Origin: Branchiostoma floridae
Lineage: Eukaryota; Chordata; Leptocardii; Amphioxiformes; Branchiostomatidae
Length of the DNA: 64,000 bases
Assembly: GCF_000003815.2 (NCBI RefSeq)
Contig: NC_049991.1
Location: 9,405,028 to 9,469,027, forward strand
Reading direction: 5' to 3'
The notes beneath the pieces are model-generated. The model was not told the origin of the DNA, did not search any database, and was given only the letters and a program-made list of their open reading frames with translations. The position numbers and the translations under genes were made by a program. Below, piece by piece: positions 25,701-35,733 of the stretch. Each line of letters begins with the position of its first letter. Position 1 is the first letter of the stretch.

Positions 25701-28700
25701 GCGCATCGTGCTGTCCGGGGACCACAAACAGATGAGCCCGAAAGTGCATTCCACGGAAGCGTGTGACTTTTCATTTGACAAGTCCCTGTTGGAACGGATG
25801 GTCCAAAGGTAAGGTTTTCTTCTACGGATGAATGCTCACTAGAAATAGCATTGACCAACAATACTGCAAGAATACTGTCAAGCATACTTCAACAGTCATG
25901 TATGCGTTTCTTCTCTGATTGCTCTGATTTTTTCTCAAATAAACAGGTACATCACATTCGGCAAAGCCAAAGGTACAACAGGGAAAGCGGAAAACCCATT
26001 CCTGGTCATGCTGAAGGACAATTACCGCTGCTGTGAGGAGATTCTCCGATTCCTGTCGGAATCCTTCTACGGAGGGCTGAAGAGCATGGGCCAGCCTCGC
26101 CATCCGCGGTGGTACCCGCTCACGTTCTTCAGCGCCGAGGGTGACGACAAGACGGGAGACTACAGCACATCGTACTTCAACATAGCGGAGGTCAGGCGTG
26201 CTTTTGATAACAATAAGATATTTCTTGTGCCTTCTTTCTTCAAGACGTGGCCACAATAGGTGGTTTTGTCTGGATGACCGTCGTCACATAACATAACATC
26301 TATATAGCATGATATGACATGTAAGTTATCTTTTACTTGTCTTTTCTGTTTTAACCAAAGTTGCTGGAGATAACAGAGAGAGTACAACAGCTGTGGAAAG
26401 ACTGGCCGGAGGAGTGGGGCCCCCCTAACATGGCAGACATCGGAGTCATCACACCATACCACAATCAGGTTGGCATTGTTACTGCAGGAAATATAGTTCG
26501 TTCACGAATGGTTCTAAACTGTGTTTATATCAGAAATACTCAAGTTAAGAACCTCATTGTTTGTTTTATTGTCTTCTCACAGATGCAGCTTATCAGAAAG
26601 GAGCTGCGACAGAAGCGACTGGGTGGTGTAACGGTTGAAATGGTAACTAACATCCAAGGTAGGTTCACCATAACTATGATCCCTTCAGGTATATAATATA
26701 TCGTGTCATTGTTTGATACGATGTTATATGATATGCTGTTTGGGTGCCAAGAATATTACAAGGTGTCTACCTAAACTTGATTAGCTGATGGAAACACATT
26801 GTTGGATGTATAACATGTGCGTGGAGCTCGTAGGCTGTCATTTATCTACATACAGTCGTTGTGATTATAACTCTCTGCTTCCGATAACTTCATAACTGCA
26901 CCTTTACACAGGTAAGCAGTTCAGGGCAGTCTTCATCAGCACAGTCAGGACCAGAGCAACCTGTGACCCAAACAACGACAAGAACAGCTACGGCTTCTTG
27001 TCGGACAGCAAGCTGCTGAACACCGCCATGACCAGAGCGCAGTCTCTTGTCGCCGTAGTAGGAGATCCACGCGCGCTCTGCTCCCGTGGAGAGTGTCAGC
27101 GAGTCTGGCAAAGGTTCATGTCCGAATGTGAGAAGAACAATAGCCTGTTCCCACAGACCCTCACAATGAGACAAATCTATGAAAACAGTGAGAGCACCTC
27201 ACTCAACCCAGAAGCACAGCCCTTCACTCCAAAAGGTCCCCTTGGCAGTCAAGGAGCCTCAGTACCGTGGTCTACACCAACACTGGCCAAGAAATTAGAT
27301 GAGCCAGACGAAATCATCAGACAGCTCATTCTTGAAAGTCTAGAAGAGGAGAACGAAGAAGAAGCTAGTCGCTTCAAAGCGCAGGCGTTTGACCCCAACA
27401 AGGTAGCCGTGGTGCAAAGTCAAAAGGATCCATCGCAGGTATACCTACAGTACAGCTCAGGGCAACGGACAAGTGTAAGACGCCCAGCCCAACCAAGACT
27501 GGAGAGACCCCGCCTTGGAGCAGACAATGCCGATAAGGAGTATGACTCAGGTGAGGATGAACCGTACGACCCCACACAGCTTGAAGTTCAAGAGGAGAGC
27601 GACAACCGATGTTTCTACACCAACTACTCACCAGAAGAACTGGAAAACCTTCTCCGTACTGAACCAGACCGGTACAGAAGATGCAGACTGGTCGTGAAGG
27701 GAACCTACACAGCTTACGGAGAAGTCATCGGAGCAGACGAAGACGACATCTTGATTAACAGCAGAAAAAATCGAGGATTAGGGTGGGCAAACGACGAGGT
27801 GGTGGTGGAAATCCTTAAGAACACTGATCAAGAGTCGGAGGTATTCAAGACGTCATCAGATATTAGAAGAGGAAAAGTGGTCGGAATCATTCGATCAGCA
27901 GTTTCCTTGCACCTGAGAAAGTTCGTGTGTGTTGTTGACAGCAATAACCCTAACGTTATGGTCCCCATCAACACTGACGCACCAAAGTTAGTGGCCTATA
28001 ACTACCTTGGCAAAGAGAACAGACGTCCAAATAGTGTCCGAGTGTACAGCTACATGACCGATGGATCCTTCAAGTTCAAGACGTATGAAGACATAGACCC
28101 CAGGGATCCTTACAAGAAGTTGTTTGTTGTGAGATTCCTGAAGTGGACGCCAAGGTTCGTCTACCCCCTGGGCTTAGTGACTGATGTCATCACCCCAGAC
28201 AGCACGCTTGATACAAGCATGGAAATCCTCAACAACAGGTTCAACGTCCCTAGCAAGTACAAGGGCAAGGTCGAAGAAGACGTGAACAGGCGGTACTTCG
28301 TAGATTGGCAGATCCCGCAAAAGGAGAGAAACCAAAGGAAGGACTTGTCCAGAACTCACACAGTGTTCACCGTCGACCCACCAGAATCTATGGATTTGGA
28401 CGACGCCTTCAGTATTGAGAGGAATCTAGATGGAACCTACACTGTGGGAATACACATCGCCGATGTCAGCTATTTCATCCCAGTTGGAAGTGATCTAGAC
28501 AGGGAGGCTAAGGAGAGATCGACTACCCTCTATAACCACACGGGGAAACCACCAGTCCACATGATCCCGAAAAAGCTGAGTGAAGGGGTGTGCAGTCTGC
28601 TACCCAACAGGGATCGCCTGGCCCTATCTGTGTTTGTGAATTTTAACAGTGAAGGTGATATTGTTGTCGAACCGCAGATGGAGAGATGTGTGGTCCATTC

Positions 28701-31700
28701 ACGGGCAAAGTTAAGCTATGCACAAGCAGAAGATATCATAGAAGGGTGGGGTTCCTTGACCGTACCGCAGGAGGTGCAAGATGGTGTCCGCGTACTGCAT
28801 ACCATAACGGCGGCTCGCCGACAGAAGAGACTAGGCCCAGCTCATCTCTACCACCAACCAGACGAGGAAAGAGAAGGAGCTGTAAGGGCACACGCAATGG
28901 TGGAGGAAATGATGATCCTAGCCAACACGAAAGTAGCTGAGGTTTTGCGGCAAAACTTTCCCGAAATCACGCCTCTTCGCAAACAGCAGCCACCAAAGAA
29001 GGAGAAGCTTGAGAGCTGGAGACAACGTCATGGCGGCCTATCAGGCTATTCCGTCGAGCTGGGCAAGTCATTGCCGAATGGAGAGAGCACGGATACACCA
29101 ACCGCCGACATCCCTCTATTGAAGGACATTTGGGATGAGATCCGCCTTGCTGCTTTAAGTGGAGACCTGAACAGAATACAGCAGCTGGTGTGCACGGATG
29201 AAAATCACCCGACATTGGCACGAGCATTGCTGCAGCTGCGTGGCATTCAGGACAAAGCACAGTTCACGTGTTCTGCAGCTGAACCAAGCGAACACTACTC
29301 TTTGAACCAATCAGCGTACACCTACTTCTCGTCTCCTATTCGTAGATACATCGACGTCGTAGTCCATCGTCTCCTCGTGGCTTTGATCGCAAAGCAACCG
29401 CCACCATATACTTCTGATGAAATGAAGGAAATCTGCAGTCACTACAACAATATGGAGAACAACGCCAAAACGTACGAGCGGGAGACGCTGGTCCTGAAGT
29501 TGGCTTATGATTGGATGAACAAACCAGAAGTCATGTACCCTGTTATTGATACCGTTGACGGACAGGAGATACAGCTACTCATGCCGTCTGTACGACACAC
29601 GGAGTCTCGCCAGCGGCGCGTTGCTTTCAACCTACTGAAACCAGCAGCCATGCCGAGCCCTGAAGACGAGGGAGAATCCGTTGAGGTACGCTGGAAACAA
29701 CGGATTTATGACACCGCGCCTGACAAGACCAAACTGCCATGGCCTTCCGATCGCAAAAGGCCCCTGCAGCTCGACAGCGAGAAATATGTGATAAGGATAC
29801 CTGGTCAATATTGGCAAAGGCTGGTAGAACATGTTCAAACGGGAAATATTGATCTCATAAAGTGCGTTGTAACCTACATAGAAGACGTCGTTGGCATGCA
29901 GCTGACGTTGGGTCCAAAGGTGTTTGAAGAGGTGTCATCGGAAGCAAAGGAGGGTATGTTTGCAGATCACTTCTGTACCTTCCAGATGACGTACACGCCA
30001 GGTCAAGTGGTTAAGGTTCAGCTGACCGGAGACATACAGAAGGGTCTTCTGTCTCCGTGCATCCAGCTGTTCAACCTGACGCCGAAGATGGACGTGTGTC
30101 TCGACCACAGACGAGACGCAGTGACAAGGTTTGCCGTCCCCGCCACGCAGTCTGTATGCAACATGACACGGTATAGATCTGTGCAGATGTATCAGAACCG
30201 CTGGTTGCCCATCATGGCGGTGGAAGCCGCGCATTGTGCCATGGAAAACAACGAGTCAGTCATTGTCCATGGTACCTTCATCAGCTGGGAAAAACAGCAG
30301 CACCAAACAACAGGGGAAGTGGCGTACATTGGTAAGATCACTCTCTCACAGAAGTTCTGCAAGGACCGCTGTATCCACTTCGATCAGGGTAACCAGAACA
30401 AGCTGACCTCAGTTAACGACACCGGGAAGCATTTCGACTACATCTGTGTGCGCTATACTGGGGTGAGGGCTGCGATGACTCATGATGGTCGCTTCAACAT
30501 CGCTGCCGACAAGACAGAAGAGAAACACCCCCTGGTCTGTTGGGTGGGCCACTGTCTGGTGATGCCCGGGGTAGAGTACACTACACGTCAGGACGGGGAC
30601 ATCACGGTTCCTATCAAGCTTCATCAGCACCTCATGACGTTCCCGGACACTCTACTGCACCACGGCACGTCTATTCCGGCAACCATAGAGATCATCACCA
30701 AGACTCTACCTGACAGGTGAGAGGCGTCGGAATAGAATTAAACATTTTGCACACCTGCATAACTTCACTATTGACAGCGTGTTACATCTCACTCACTCAC
30801 TCACTCACTCACTCACTCACTCACTCACTCACTCACTCACTCACTCACTCACTCACTCACTCACTCACTCACTCACTCACTCACTCTCCGTTGATGTTGA
30901 AATGGAAAGTCTTCATACAGATAAAGGTTATGTCTACTAACAGCAACTTTGAACATTTTTCAGACGTATGGAGAACGCTGTAAGATGGCTCAGCGGTTCG
31001 TCAGACTTAGTCCAGCAAATCGCCACTGGGAAAAACATTACTGCTAGAGGTACGAAACTCACTAACTTGTTACTTTGATGTTACAGACGATACATGTAAA
31101 ATCGATGGTGGATAAGTCTTGACAATTTCTAGAGGTAGCCAAGGAAAGTATATGGCATTAAGTGTATAAATATGCATCTTTTCAAAAATGAAGTATATTT
31201 TTAGATTTGATGTATACTCTTGTCCTGTCCCTTGTTGGTGGTTTGCGTTGCACAGTTAATCCGCTGGCGAGTGAAGTCACCACCGAACCGTTGCCAGCCT
31301 TCTTTCCGTTGAACCAAGTCCAGGAGCAGGCTGTGAAACAGGCTATCAGCCAGCCCTTCACTCTCATCCAGGGCCCGCCAGGTAGGTCTGGGAATCTTTT
31401 GATCTGCATCATGTTGTCTGCCCGAGTGACATAAAAACACATTGTCATTATACCATATCGTAACATTTTGAAGACACAGATGCATGCGTAAGTATATCTT
31501 TATATTCGATTTTTGTTCGACAAAATTGTACCTCTACTTTTTTCATCTATGTGTGCAAGTGGTTGATTTTCATTAGACTACCAATGTCATAAAATCCGTG
31601 CTATTTTGACCACTGCTAGGCACTGGGAAGACCGTGACAGGAGTCCACATAGCGTACTACCTGGCAGAGATGAACAAACGGATCCAGTCTGTGTCGGGAG

Positions 31701-34700
31701 AGGGGGTGTACCCACCTCAGGTGCTGTACTGTGGACCCTCCAACAAGGCAGTGGACGTGGTCACTGGTGAGGCAAAACATTAGATAACCCATTTAATATA
31801 CTATTAGTAATCATAACACATTACCGAAAGGCATTTCTGATGACAATGCAGTGAAAAGTGGTGCTATTAATGTTTTTGGTGTACTTGAGTAGCCAGTGCG
31901 GTGAAAGGAGCGATACATTGACTTATATACATGATTTTTTATCCAGGATACATGAAAAAGATCAAAGGGGACCTGAAGATTGTCCGTATGTACAGCGAGA
32001 TGATAGAGAGAGAAGAGTTCCCCATCCCGAATGAGCCGGTACATCCAAATAAGTGCAAAAGGTAGAGTGCAGATATCTAACCATCGCTGAAAGTTTGGCT
32101 CAAATTCATGTTATACCTATACTAGATATACAGCAATCAGAAACTCGTGAATTAAAACATGGATTCATTAGTAATGATAAAAATGCCAGTATGAAGTTAG
32201 GATACGATGTTCATGTGTCATGTACTTATCAACATGCCAGTGTTGTTGATGTTTGTTGTTGTGTTGACGTCAGTTGAACGAACGATTTGTGTTTCAGTGA
32301 AAAAGAGTCTAAGATTACCAATGAACACGACGATGTATCGCTGCACCACCTGATCCGTAAACCGAGCAACCCTCATGCCGAGGCAATCAGGGCATTTTTG
32401 AGTCTGTTCAGAGATCCAAACTACACCGTGACAGAAAAAGACATCACTGACTACAAAATTCAAATCATGAAAGCAAAGGTGAGTGTGTTTAAGTTGCGTA
32501 CATCGTTCTATTCTTATGGAATGATTCTTAAATTACTTCTGGCCTCTTTTATTCATTCTGTGTATGTAATATTGCAGATACACGAGCTGAGACAGAAGCA
32601 TGTGATCCTGTGCACCTGCACGGCTGCGGCCAGCCCTAAGATGGGCATGGCGACCAACATCGAGCAGTGCATCGTGGATGAGTGCGGCATGTGCACAGAA
32701 CCGGAGAGTTTCGTCCCCATCGTCGGGGCTCCAGTGGAACGAAACGGGTAAGACGTCCATCTAGATCTTTTTCCTTTTACGTAGTCCGTTTTGCTTTACT
32801 TAGCCCAATCTTCATGCCTGACGGTTGGGGACTATGGTGACATCCAGTAGCATATTCCCTACTATCTCTGGCTCTGTGACGTGAGCACACTCTGCCGGTG
32901 ATGTACCCATCCAGTGCCGCGTATCATCACCCCAACTCCTTCTTGGTCTCCCATGGCTCCTAGTACCGTTGATTGGTCCCTTGTAATATGTGAGTTGTGT
33001 TGTTGATGTTTGCCCGCTCTTGTACCAAATATCCCGCCTTTCAGCAACTGTAAGAAGGTAGACAAGTACGTCATGCAATTATTCACTGAATTTTTTCCGC
33101 TATTTTGCCGTTCGGCGCAGGTCCATGACATTTCACAACCCCAAGCAGGTCATTTTGATTGGTGATCACCAGCAGCTGAGACCAATCGTTCTGGAGAAGA
33201 CGTCACAACAGCTCGGACTGGATACGTCACTGTTCCAGCGGTATGCATGGAAGGCTACCATGCTCACAATACAGTACCGTATGGTAAGGATATCTCTTTG
33301 TGATGTTTGATATTTCTATAGTTAGCAGACCCTGTCTCAAATTCGGAGAATGACAGAAATTTCGAAATTTTATTATTTTAAGTCATAACAATGAGACGGC
33401 TTTGTGCCTAACCAAAGTAATAAATCAATATAAATAAAAGTTTTAATTCATTAATTAATTTATTGATTAAACTTATACACACTCTCTTTTACTGTACCTG
33501 TGATAAAACCTACCTGTACCCTCACTGTCACCATCATTAGAAAAATGCCGTAACAAAGTCATATTGTGTAACTATTTTTGACAGCACGAAGCCATCTGCA
33601 GGTTTCCATCCCAAATGTTCTACGAGAACAAACTCCGTACCCACCGTTCCGTCATCGAGAGGCGCAGGCACCCTACCCTGGACAGACTGTGGCCGGGAGG
33701 AGTGGACAGGCCCACAGCCTTCTGTCACGTGGTCGGGAAGGAGGAGGTCCAGACGGTGGCAACGGCGGAGGGCAACCAGATGTCACGGAGCAACGAGATG
33801 GAGGCTGACATGGCGGTAGGGGACTCTACTTGGACATTGTTATCTTACTACTTTCGTACCATGTATAGAGTTTGAGACAGACTCTTTCTACTATGTTTGA
33901 TGTGCACATTTGAGTAACTTTTCAAGCATTGAAAAGGGCATGATAATGGCTTCACTTTACTTTGGTATAGAAAACAAATGAATGGTCTAATGTTGATATG
34001 ACAGTCGTGTGATGACAAACCCATTTAGGAACAGTTATAATTCACTCTCTCCTCTAGTATAAGGCTTAATTTGTGTGTCTTTTCTGATAGATTAAGATGG
34101 TGATTTCTTTGGTGAGACAGCACAACATCCATCCCGAGAACGTCATCCTGTTGTCCCAGTACCGCGCCCAGTGCGCGCTCATCAACAAGAAGCTGTCGTC
34201 TGAAAGGAAGAGGCTGAACGACGAGCGATTGGAGAGGGTGGGGGTGAACTCGGTGGTCTCTAGTCAAGGTAAGAAAGTAATCAACAAAATGGTTCGAAAT
34301 GGCTTCAGAGGTTGATAGGTTTGCTGAGATAAATGTTATAGCAATGCAATTCAGTTAGAAAGCATTACATGTATTAGTGTAACGAATAAGAGTGTACGGC
34401 ATCAGGCAACGATGATCCCATTGAAGCATGCTAGCAGCCAACACTACAGACTCAGATGGTTAGGCCATATCAATAGGACGTATGAGGAACGGTTGCTCCC
34501 TGGAATGGATACCATTTTATTTGGGAAACAACCGTTAAGAGGAAAGACAGACAAAAACTTGTTAATTGTACCGCAACTTAAACACACAAAAAAGTGATTG
34601 CCAACGATCACCAGGGATGTCTCTGCAAAGGATACGGCGCCAGAGATTCAAACGACTGAGAAAAGGTAAAATGCTTACACGATTTAAGGATATTACTTAC

Positions 34701-35536
34701 TTATTGTGTTCTTTGTCCACAGGAAGCGAGTGGGATTACGTCATCTTCTCCACGGTGAGGTCTCTGCCGTCGTACGAGATCGAACAGAACCCCTCCCCCA
34801 GTTGGCTCCGGAAGTACCTCGGGTTCATCATGGACCAGAACCAGGTCAACGTCGCCATCACCCGGGCCAGGAGGGCGCTGTGTGTTATCGGTGGGTAAAA
34901 CCCCCAAATAATATACCATTTGGTTCGTCCCTGAGGCGTCGCCAAAAATGCTGTACTTACTATCGTAATGTCATTGGCATCCTTCTGTCTCAAGATACAA
35001 TGCATAGAGACTTGCCGATGTGAGTTCATCGACCTGCTTGCCTGGTCTGCACGTGACTTTATAAGGTGATGGAGGGGTGTGCAATTCCTTCTCCACTCTC
35101 TCGGCTACTGACGCTCATTGCAATCACAGCATGAACAAAGGATACTTGCCTAGTAGTACCTAAAAGATAACTCCTTGTACGTTTGCTGTATGTAAATTGT
35201 CTGAGGAATGATGAAAAGAGTGGTGCATAGCTCATTCAGATTGCCGGCAACGGATCGCATTTGGAAGCACAATCATGCACATCTTAAAAGAGAAGATTAG
35301 ATTGATTTGTTAAAAAGGAGATACAAAGTAACATTAAAAATATAATCTTGTCTCTTTTCTCGACAGGTAATAAGAACCTACTGAGGGTCCATACTCTATG
35401 GAACAAACTAATCACCCATTACGAAGAGCAGAAGTGCCTTGTGAACAACACGAACTTCCTGGCACGTGCCCCGTCCCAACAGGACGCGAGGCGATCCCAA
35501 CAGTACCCTTGGCGGAATGGGATGCCTCAATTGTAA
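13177..35536 (+). CDS. HELZ2: HELZ2-like A: TPR, zinc-finger array, helicase, RNB exoribonuclease, helicase
   Basis: 36 coding exons, about 3,809 aa, with phase agreement at every junction. Exons 1-2 are 13177-13388 and 13745-13784; the others are listed in the segment entries below. Order of domains: TPR-like (residues about 85-213), charged linker (214-397), Ser/Thr/Pro repeat (about 415-520), composite CCCH finger modules (546-1073), C2H2 plus CCCH (1119-1200), superfamily 1 helicase 1 (1519-2040), RNB block (about 2200-2950), helicase 2 (3230-3809). Human HELZ2 (2,649 aa) shares helicase-RNB-helicase and finger content and is an interferon-induced RNA helicase/exonuclease; the TPR region is not something I associate with it. 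Start: ATG 13177 follows an in-frame TGA (13168-13170). Exon 17 is mostly hidden by an N gap and its length is taken from gene B. Cytosolic or nuclear location cannot be told. Confidence 0.9.
13431..13460. repeat. (GTTT)n microsatellite
   Basis: About 7.5 perfect units in HELZ2-like A intron 1. Confidence 0.9.
13872..14426. mobile_element. Pogo/Tigger-like MITE, copy 2 (HELZ2-like A intron 2)
   Basis: Same family as 4676-5135. The left end is CAGTCAAACCTGT; the right end ACAGGTTTGCGTGTA is decayed. It shares internal blocks such as CGACCGTATGTCA and AAAATCGTAGTTTGCGAGGA. It is about 95 bp longer than copy 1. Confidence 0.7.
14543..14760. repeat. Degenerate GATT/GGAT-rich simple repeat
   Basis: About 215 bp of imperfect GATT, GATC and GGAT tetramers just upstream of the first TPR exon. 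Confidence 0.8.
14829..16430 (+). CDS. HELZ2-like A, exons 3-5: TPR-like segment
   Basis: Exons 14829-15035, 16022-16058, 16288-16430. Three TPR-type helix pairs are visible. The first is EEGDECYGEEDFETAFEYYT. The second is YSNRAACSFKL-RDYQGTIQDCDQAL, crossing two introns. The third is KPLYWKARAQKERRLYSEAW. The spacing of G/A, Y, A and the terminal acidic residues follows the TPR consensus. TPRs normally bind peptide tails of partner proteins, so this segment may recruit a cofactor. Gene B has the same three motifs with conserved intron positions (40856-42184). Confidence 0.85.
15293..15988. mobile_element. Tc1/mariner-type MITE with perfect TIRs (HELZ2-like A intron 3)
   Basis: 696 bp flanked by TA (15291-15292 and 15989-15990). 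The terminal inverted repeats are perfect over 22 bp: 15293-15314, beginning GAGTCCATTCCAAGACACCA, and its exact reverse complement 15967-15988. The interior is AT-rich with repeated TTTACCATTTTTTGTAAAT motifs and no open reading frame of note. Confidence 0.85.
16546..18063 (+). CDS. HELZ2-like A, exons 6-10: charged linker
   Basis: Exons 16546-16674, 17006-17107, 17354-17401, 17587-17661, 17866-18063, all phase 0. Exons 8-9 are Lys/Glu-rich and probably form a coiled coil (PKSKKQLKAEQKRRER, then QAKKKEEAEREEKRKQ). Exon 7 (Ser/Lys-rich) has no clear partner in gene B. Exon 10 resembles the start of gene B exon 9. The role is unknown; it may be a flexible spacer between TPRs and fingers. Confidence 0.8.
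18235..23001 (+). CDS. HELZ2-like A, exons 11-17: zinc-finger array
   Basis: Exons 18235-18932, 19136-19615, 19816-20017, 20419-21067, 21344-21647, 22225-22432, and exon 17 (only 22968-23001 visible after the gap). Four composite modules are seen, each a C-x2-C with a later H/C pair (LACEGCF, IACDVCF, FLCKECF, FVCRQCW) followed 60-100 residues on by a CCCH knuckle (CKIGESRCTFAH, CMLGEARCTFTH, CTFGGEGCRRAH, CPVGKTCTFAH). The first two CCCH knuckles are split by introns in the same phase, so the module was duplicated as an exon pair. Exon 15 carries a C-x2-C-x12-H-x5-H finger (CNLCHKTCNGRVTFDQHC), the dsRNA-type C2H2 spacing. Exon 16 ends with CPYDGVEDRHNICPAAH. Probable RNA binding. Confidence 0.85.
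18340..18590 (+). repeat. In-frame coding minisatellite, 48-bp unit
   Basis: Inside exon 11. The 16-residue unit SSSSLGTSPIPSLGTR (L or S variable) is repeated about 4.5 times. The unit length is a multiple of three, so copy-number change keeps the frame. No counterpart in gene B. It makes a Ser/Thr-Pro-rich disordered linker before the first finger module. Confidence 0.9.
20377..20386. promoter_or_regulatory. TCTCGCGAGA palindrome in a CpG-rich intron
   Basis: A full 10-bp match to the TCTCGCGAGA promoter motif, 33 bp before exon 14 of gene A. Just upstream are TCACGTCAC (CRE-like, about 20349) and several CpG. The intron (20018-20418) does not resemble the gene B intron. An internal promoter is possible but unproven. 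Confidence 0.35.
22565..22760. repeat. (GT)n microsatellite, HELZ2-like A intron 16
   Basis: An interrupted then pure GT run. A GT-rich tract also lies in the matching intron of gene B (47553-47862), so it predates the duplication. All open frames across it are artefacts of the repeat. Confidence 0.95.
22868..22967. other. Assembly gap of exactly 100 N
   Basis: The size is a placeholder. By alignment with gene B (exon 48028-48135) it hides all but the last 34 nt of exon 17. The following residues FTWIFTVTSK are the same in both copies. Confidence 0.95.
23377..24296 (+). CDS. HELZ2-like A, exons 18-19: domain between fingers and helicase 1
   Basis: Exons 23377-23897 and 24104-24296. The sequence (for example GVFPQWVVFDFGRRPVVKRR and LLAPKGSDTDK) is strongly conserved in gene B. 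Its place just before an SF1 helicase suggests the beta-rich 1A/1B type domain found before UPF1-like helicases, but I see no diagnostic motif. Confidence 0.85.
24358..24393. repeat. (AATAAAC)n microsatellite
   Basis: Five 7-bp units in HELZ2-like A intron 19. Confidence 0.9.
24630..27072 (+). CDS. HELZ2-like A, exons 20-25 (start): SF1 helicase 1, UPF1-like
   Basis: Exons 24630-25087, 25359-25808, 25947-26190, 26361-26468, 26583-26658, and the start of 26912-30716. Motifs in order: Q-like NARQRTAVARI; I GPFGTGKT (residues about 1638-1645); Ia SNSAADL; II DEAAQAME (about 1764); III SGDHKQMSP; then DNYRCCEEILRFL; GVITPYHNQ; V MVTNIQGKQFRAVFISTVRT; VI NTAMTRAQSLVAVVGDP. All canonical ATPase residues are present, so ATP-driven unwinding or translocation on RNA is expected. 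Confidence 0.92.
26912..30716 (+). CDS. HELZ2-like A, exon 25: RNB (RNase II/DIS3-type) 3'-5' exoribonuclease block
   Basis: A single 3,805-nt exon. After the end of helicase 1 comes an acidic linker, then a cold-shock-like domain (AYGEVIGADED, RKNRGLGWANDEVVVEIL). The RNB core follows, with VDPPESMDLDDAF (residues about 2451-2463). The four catalytic Asp of the family are in place (D2452, D2458, D2460, D2461). The later RNB box SPIRRYIDVVVHRLL is at about 2771. Between them is a Lys/Gln-rich insert (KQQPPKKEKLESWRQ). Family members digest RNA from the 3' end using two divalent metal ions. A catalytically live nuclease is therefore expected. Gene B matches over 52071-55869. Confidence 0.93.
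30788..30886. repeat. (TCAC)n microsatellite
   Basis: About 24 units in HELZ2-like A intron 25. In gene B the same place has only a few interrupted units (about 55940-55963), although the flanks are almost identical. Confidence 0.95.
30964..35536 (+). CDS. HELZ2-like A, exons 26-36: SF1 helicase 2 and C-terminus
   Basis: Exons 30964-31049, 31256-31381, 31620-31766, 31947-32061, 32298-32478, 32578-32747, 33121-33283, 33585-33815, 34091-34268, 34723-34890, 35367-35536 (stop TAA 35534-35536). Motifs: LNQVQEQAVKQAI; I GPP-GTGKT split by intron 27; Ia CGPSNKAVDVV; II VDECGMCTEPE (DECG instead of DEAG); III LIGDHQQLRPIV; IV TIQYRM-HEAICRFPSQMF; LLSQYRAQ; V NSVVSSQGSEWDYVIFSTVR; VI NQVNVAITRARRALCVIGG. 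The tail is short and polar. Confidence 0.92.
32815..33070 (-). mobile_element. Non-LTR reverse-transcriptase C-terminal fragment, HELZ2-like A intron 31
   Basis: The minus-strand frame reads GRPRRSWGDDTRHWMGTSPA, the GRP-RRW-DDI-W-G-S pattern seen near the C-terminus of many non-LTR retrotransposon polyproteins. Truncated on both sides. The matching intron of gene B carries a decayed copy (about 57870-58070). Confidence 0.6.
34395..34600 (+). mobile_element. Retrotransposon polyprotein fragment, HELZ2-like A intron 34
   Basis: The plus-strand frame contains YRLRWLGHINRTYEERLLPG and ILFGKQPLRGK, a typical LRWLGH post-RT motif. It has no counterpart in the matching gene B intron, so it was inserted after the duplication or lost from B. 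Confidence 0.6.
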
Positions 35537-35727
35537 TACAATGCATACATTGTTTATGATATAACACCTAGTTGGGAACCTCACTCGTCAAAGTATTTTG
35601 AATACGAAATACTAGTGGTGTTTTGTTTGCGTATTCTATAGATTATCATCTGAACACTGATTTAATGTCATTTGCCAAATGGACTGAGAAGACAACTTAT
35701 ACTGCTGTAAATTTATGCCATAAAAAG

Positions 35728-35733
35728 ATTAAA
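35728..35733 (+). terminator. Candidate polyadenylation signal ATTAAA, HELZ2-like A
   Basis: ATTAAA lies about 190 nt after the stop; no better AATAAA is seen nearer. Confidence 0.35.

Noticed and set aside
30717-30983. Open frame with a Ser-Leu-Thr-His run
   Set aside because: Read-through of the (TCAC)n microsatellite after the exon 25 donor.
31182-31466. Identical 94-aa minus-strand open frames at 31182 and 56259
   Set aside because: Shadows of a helicase 2 exon and its introns; they are identical only because the region is homogenised between A and B.
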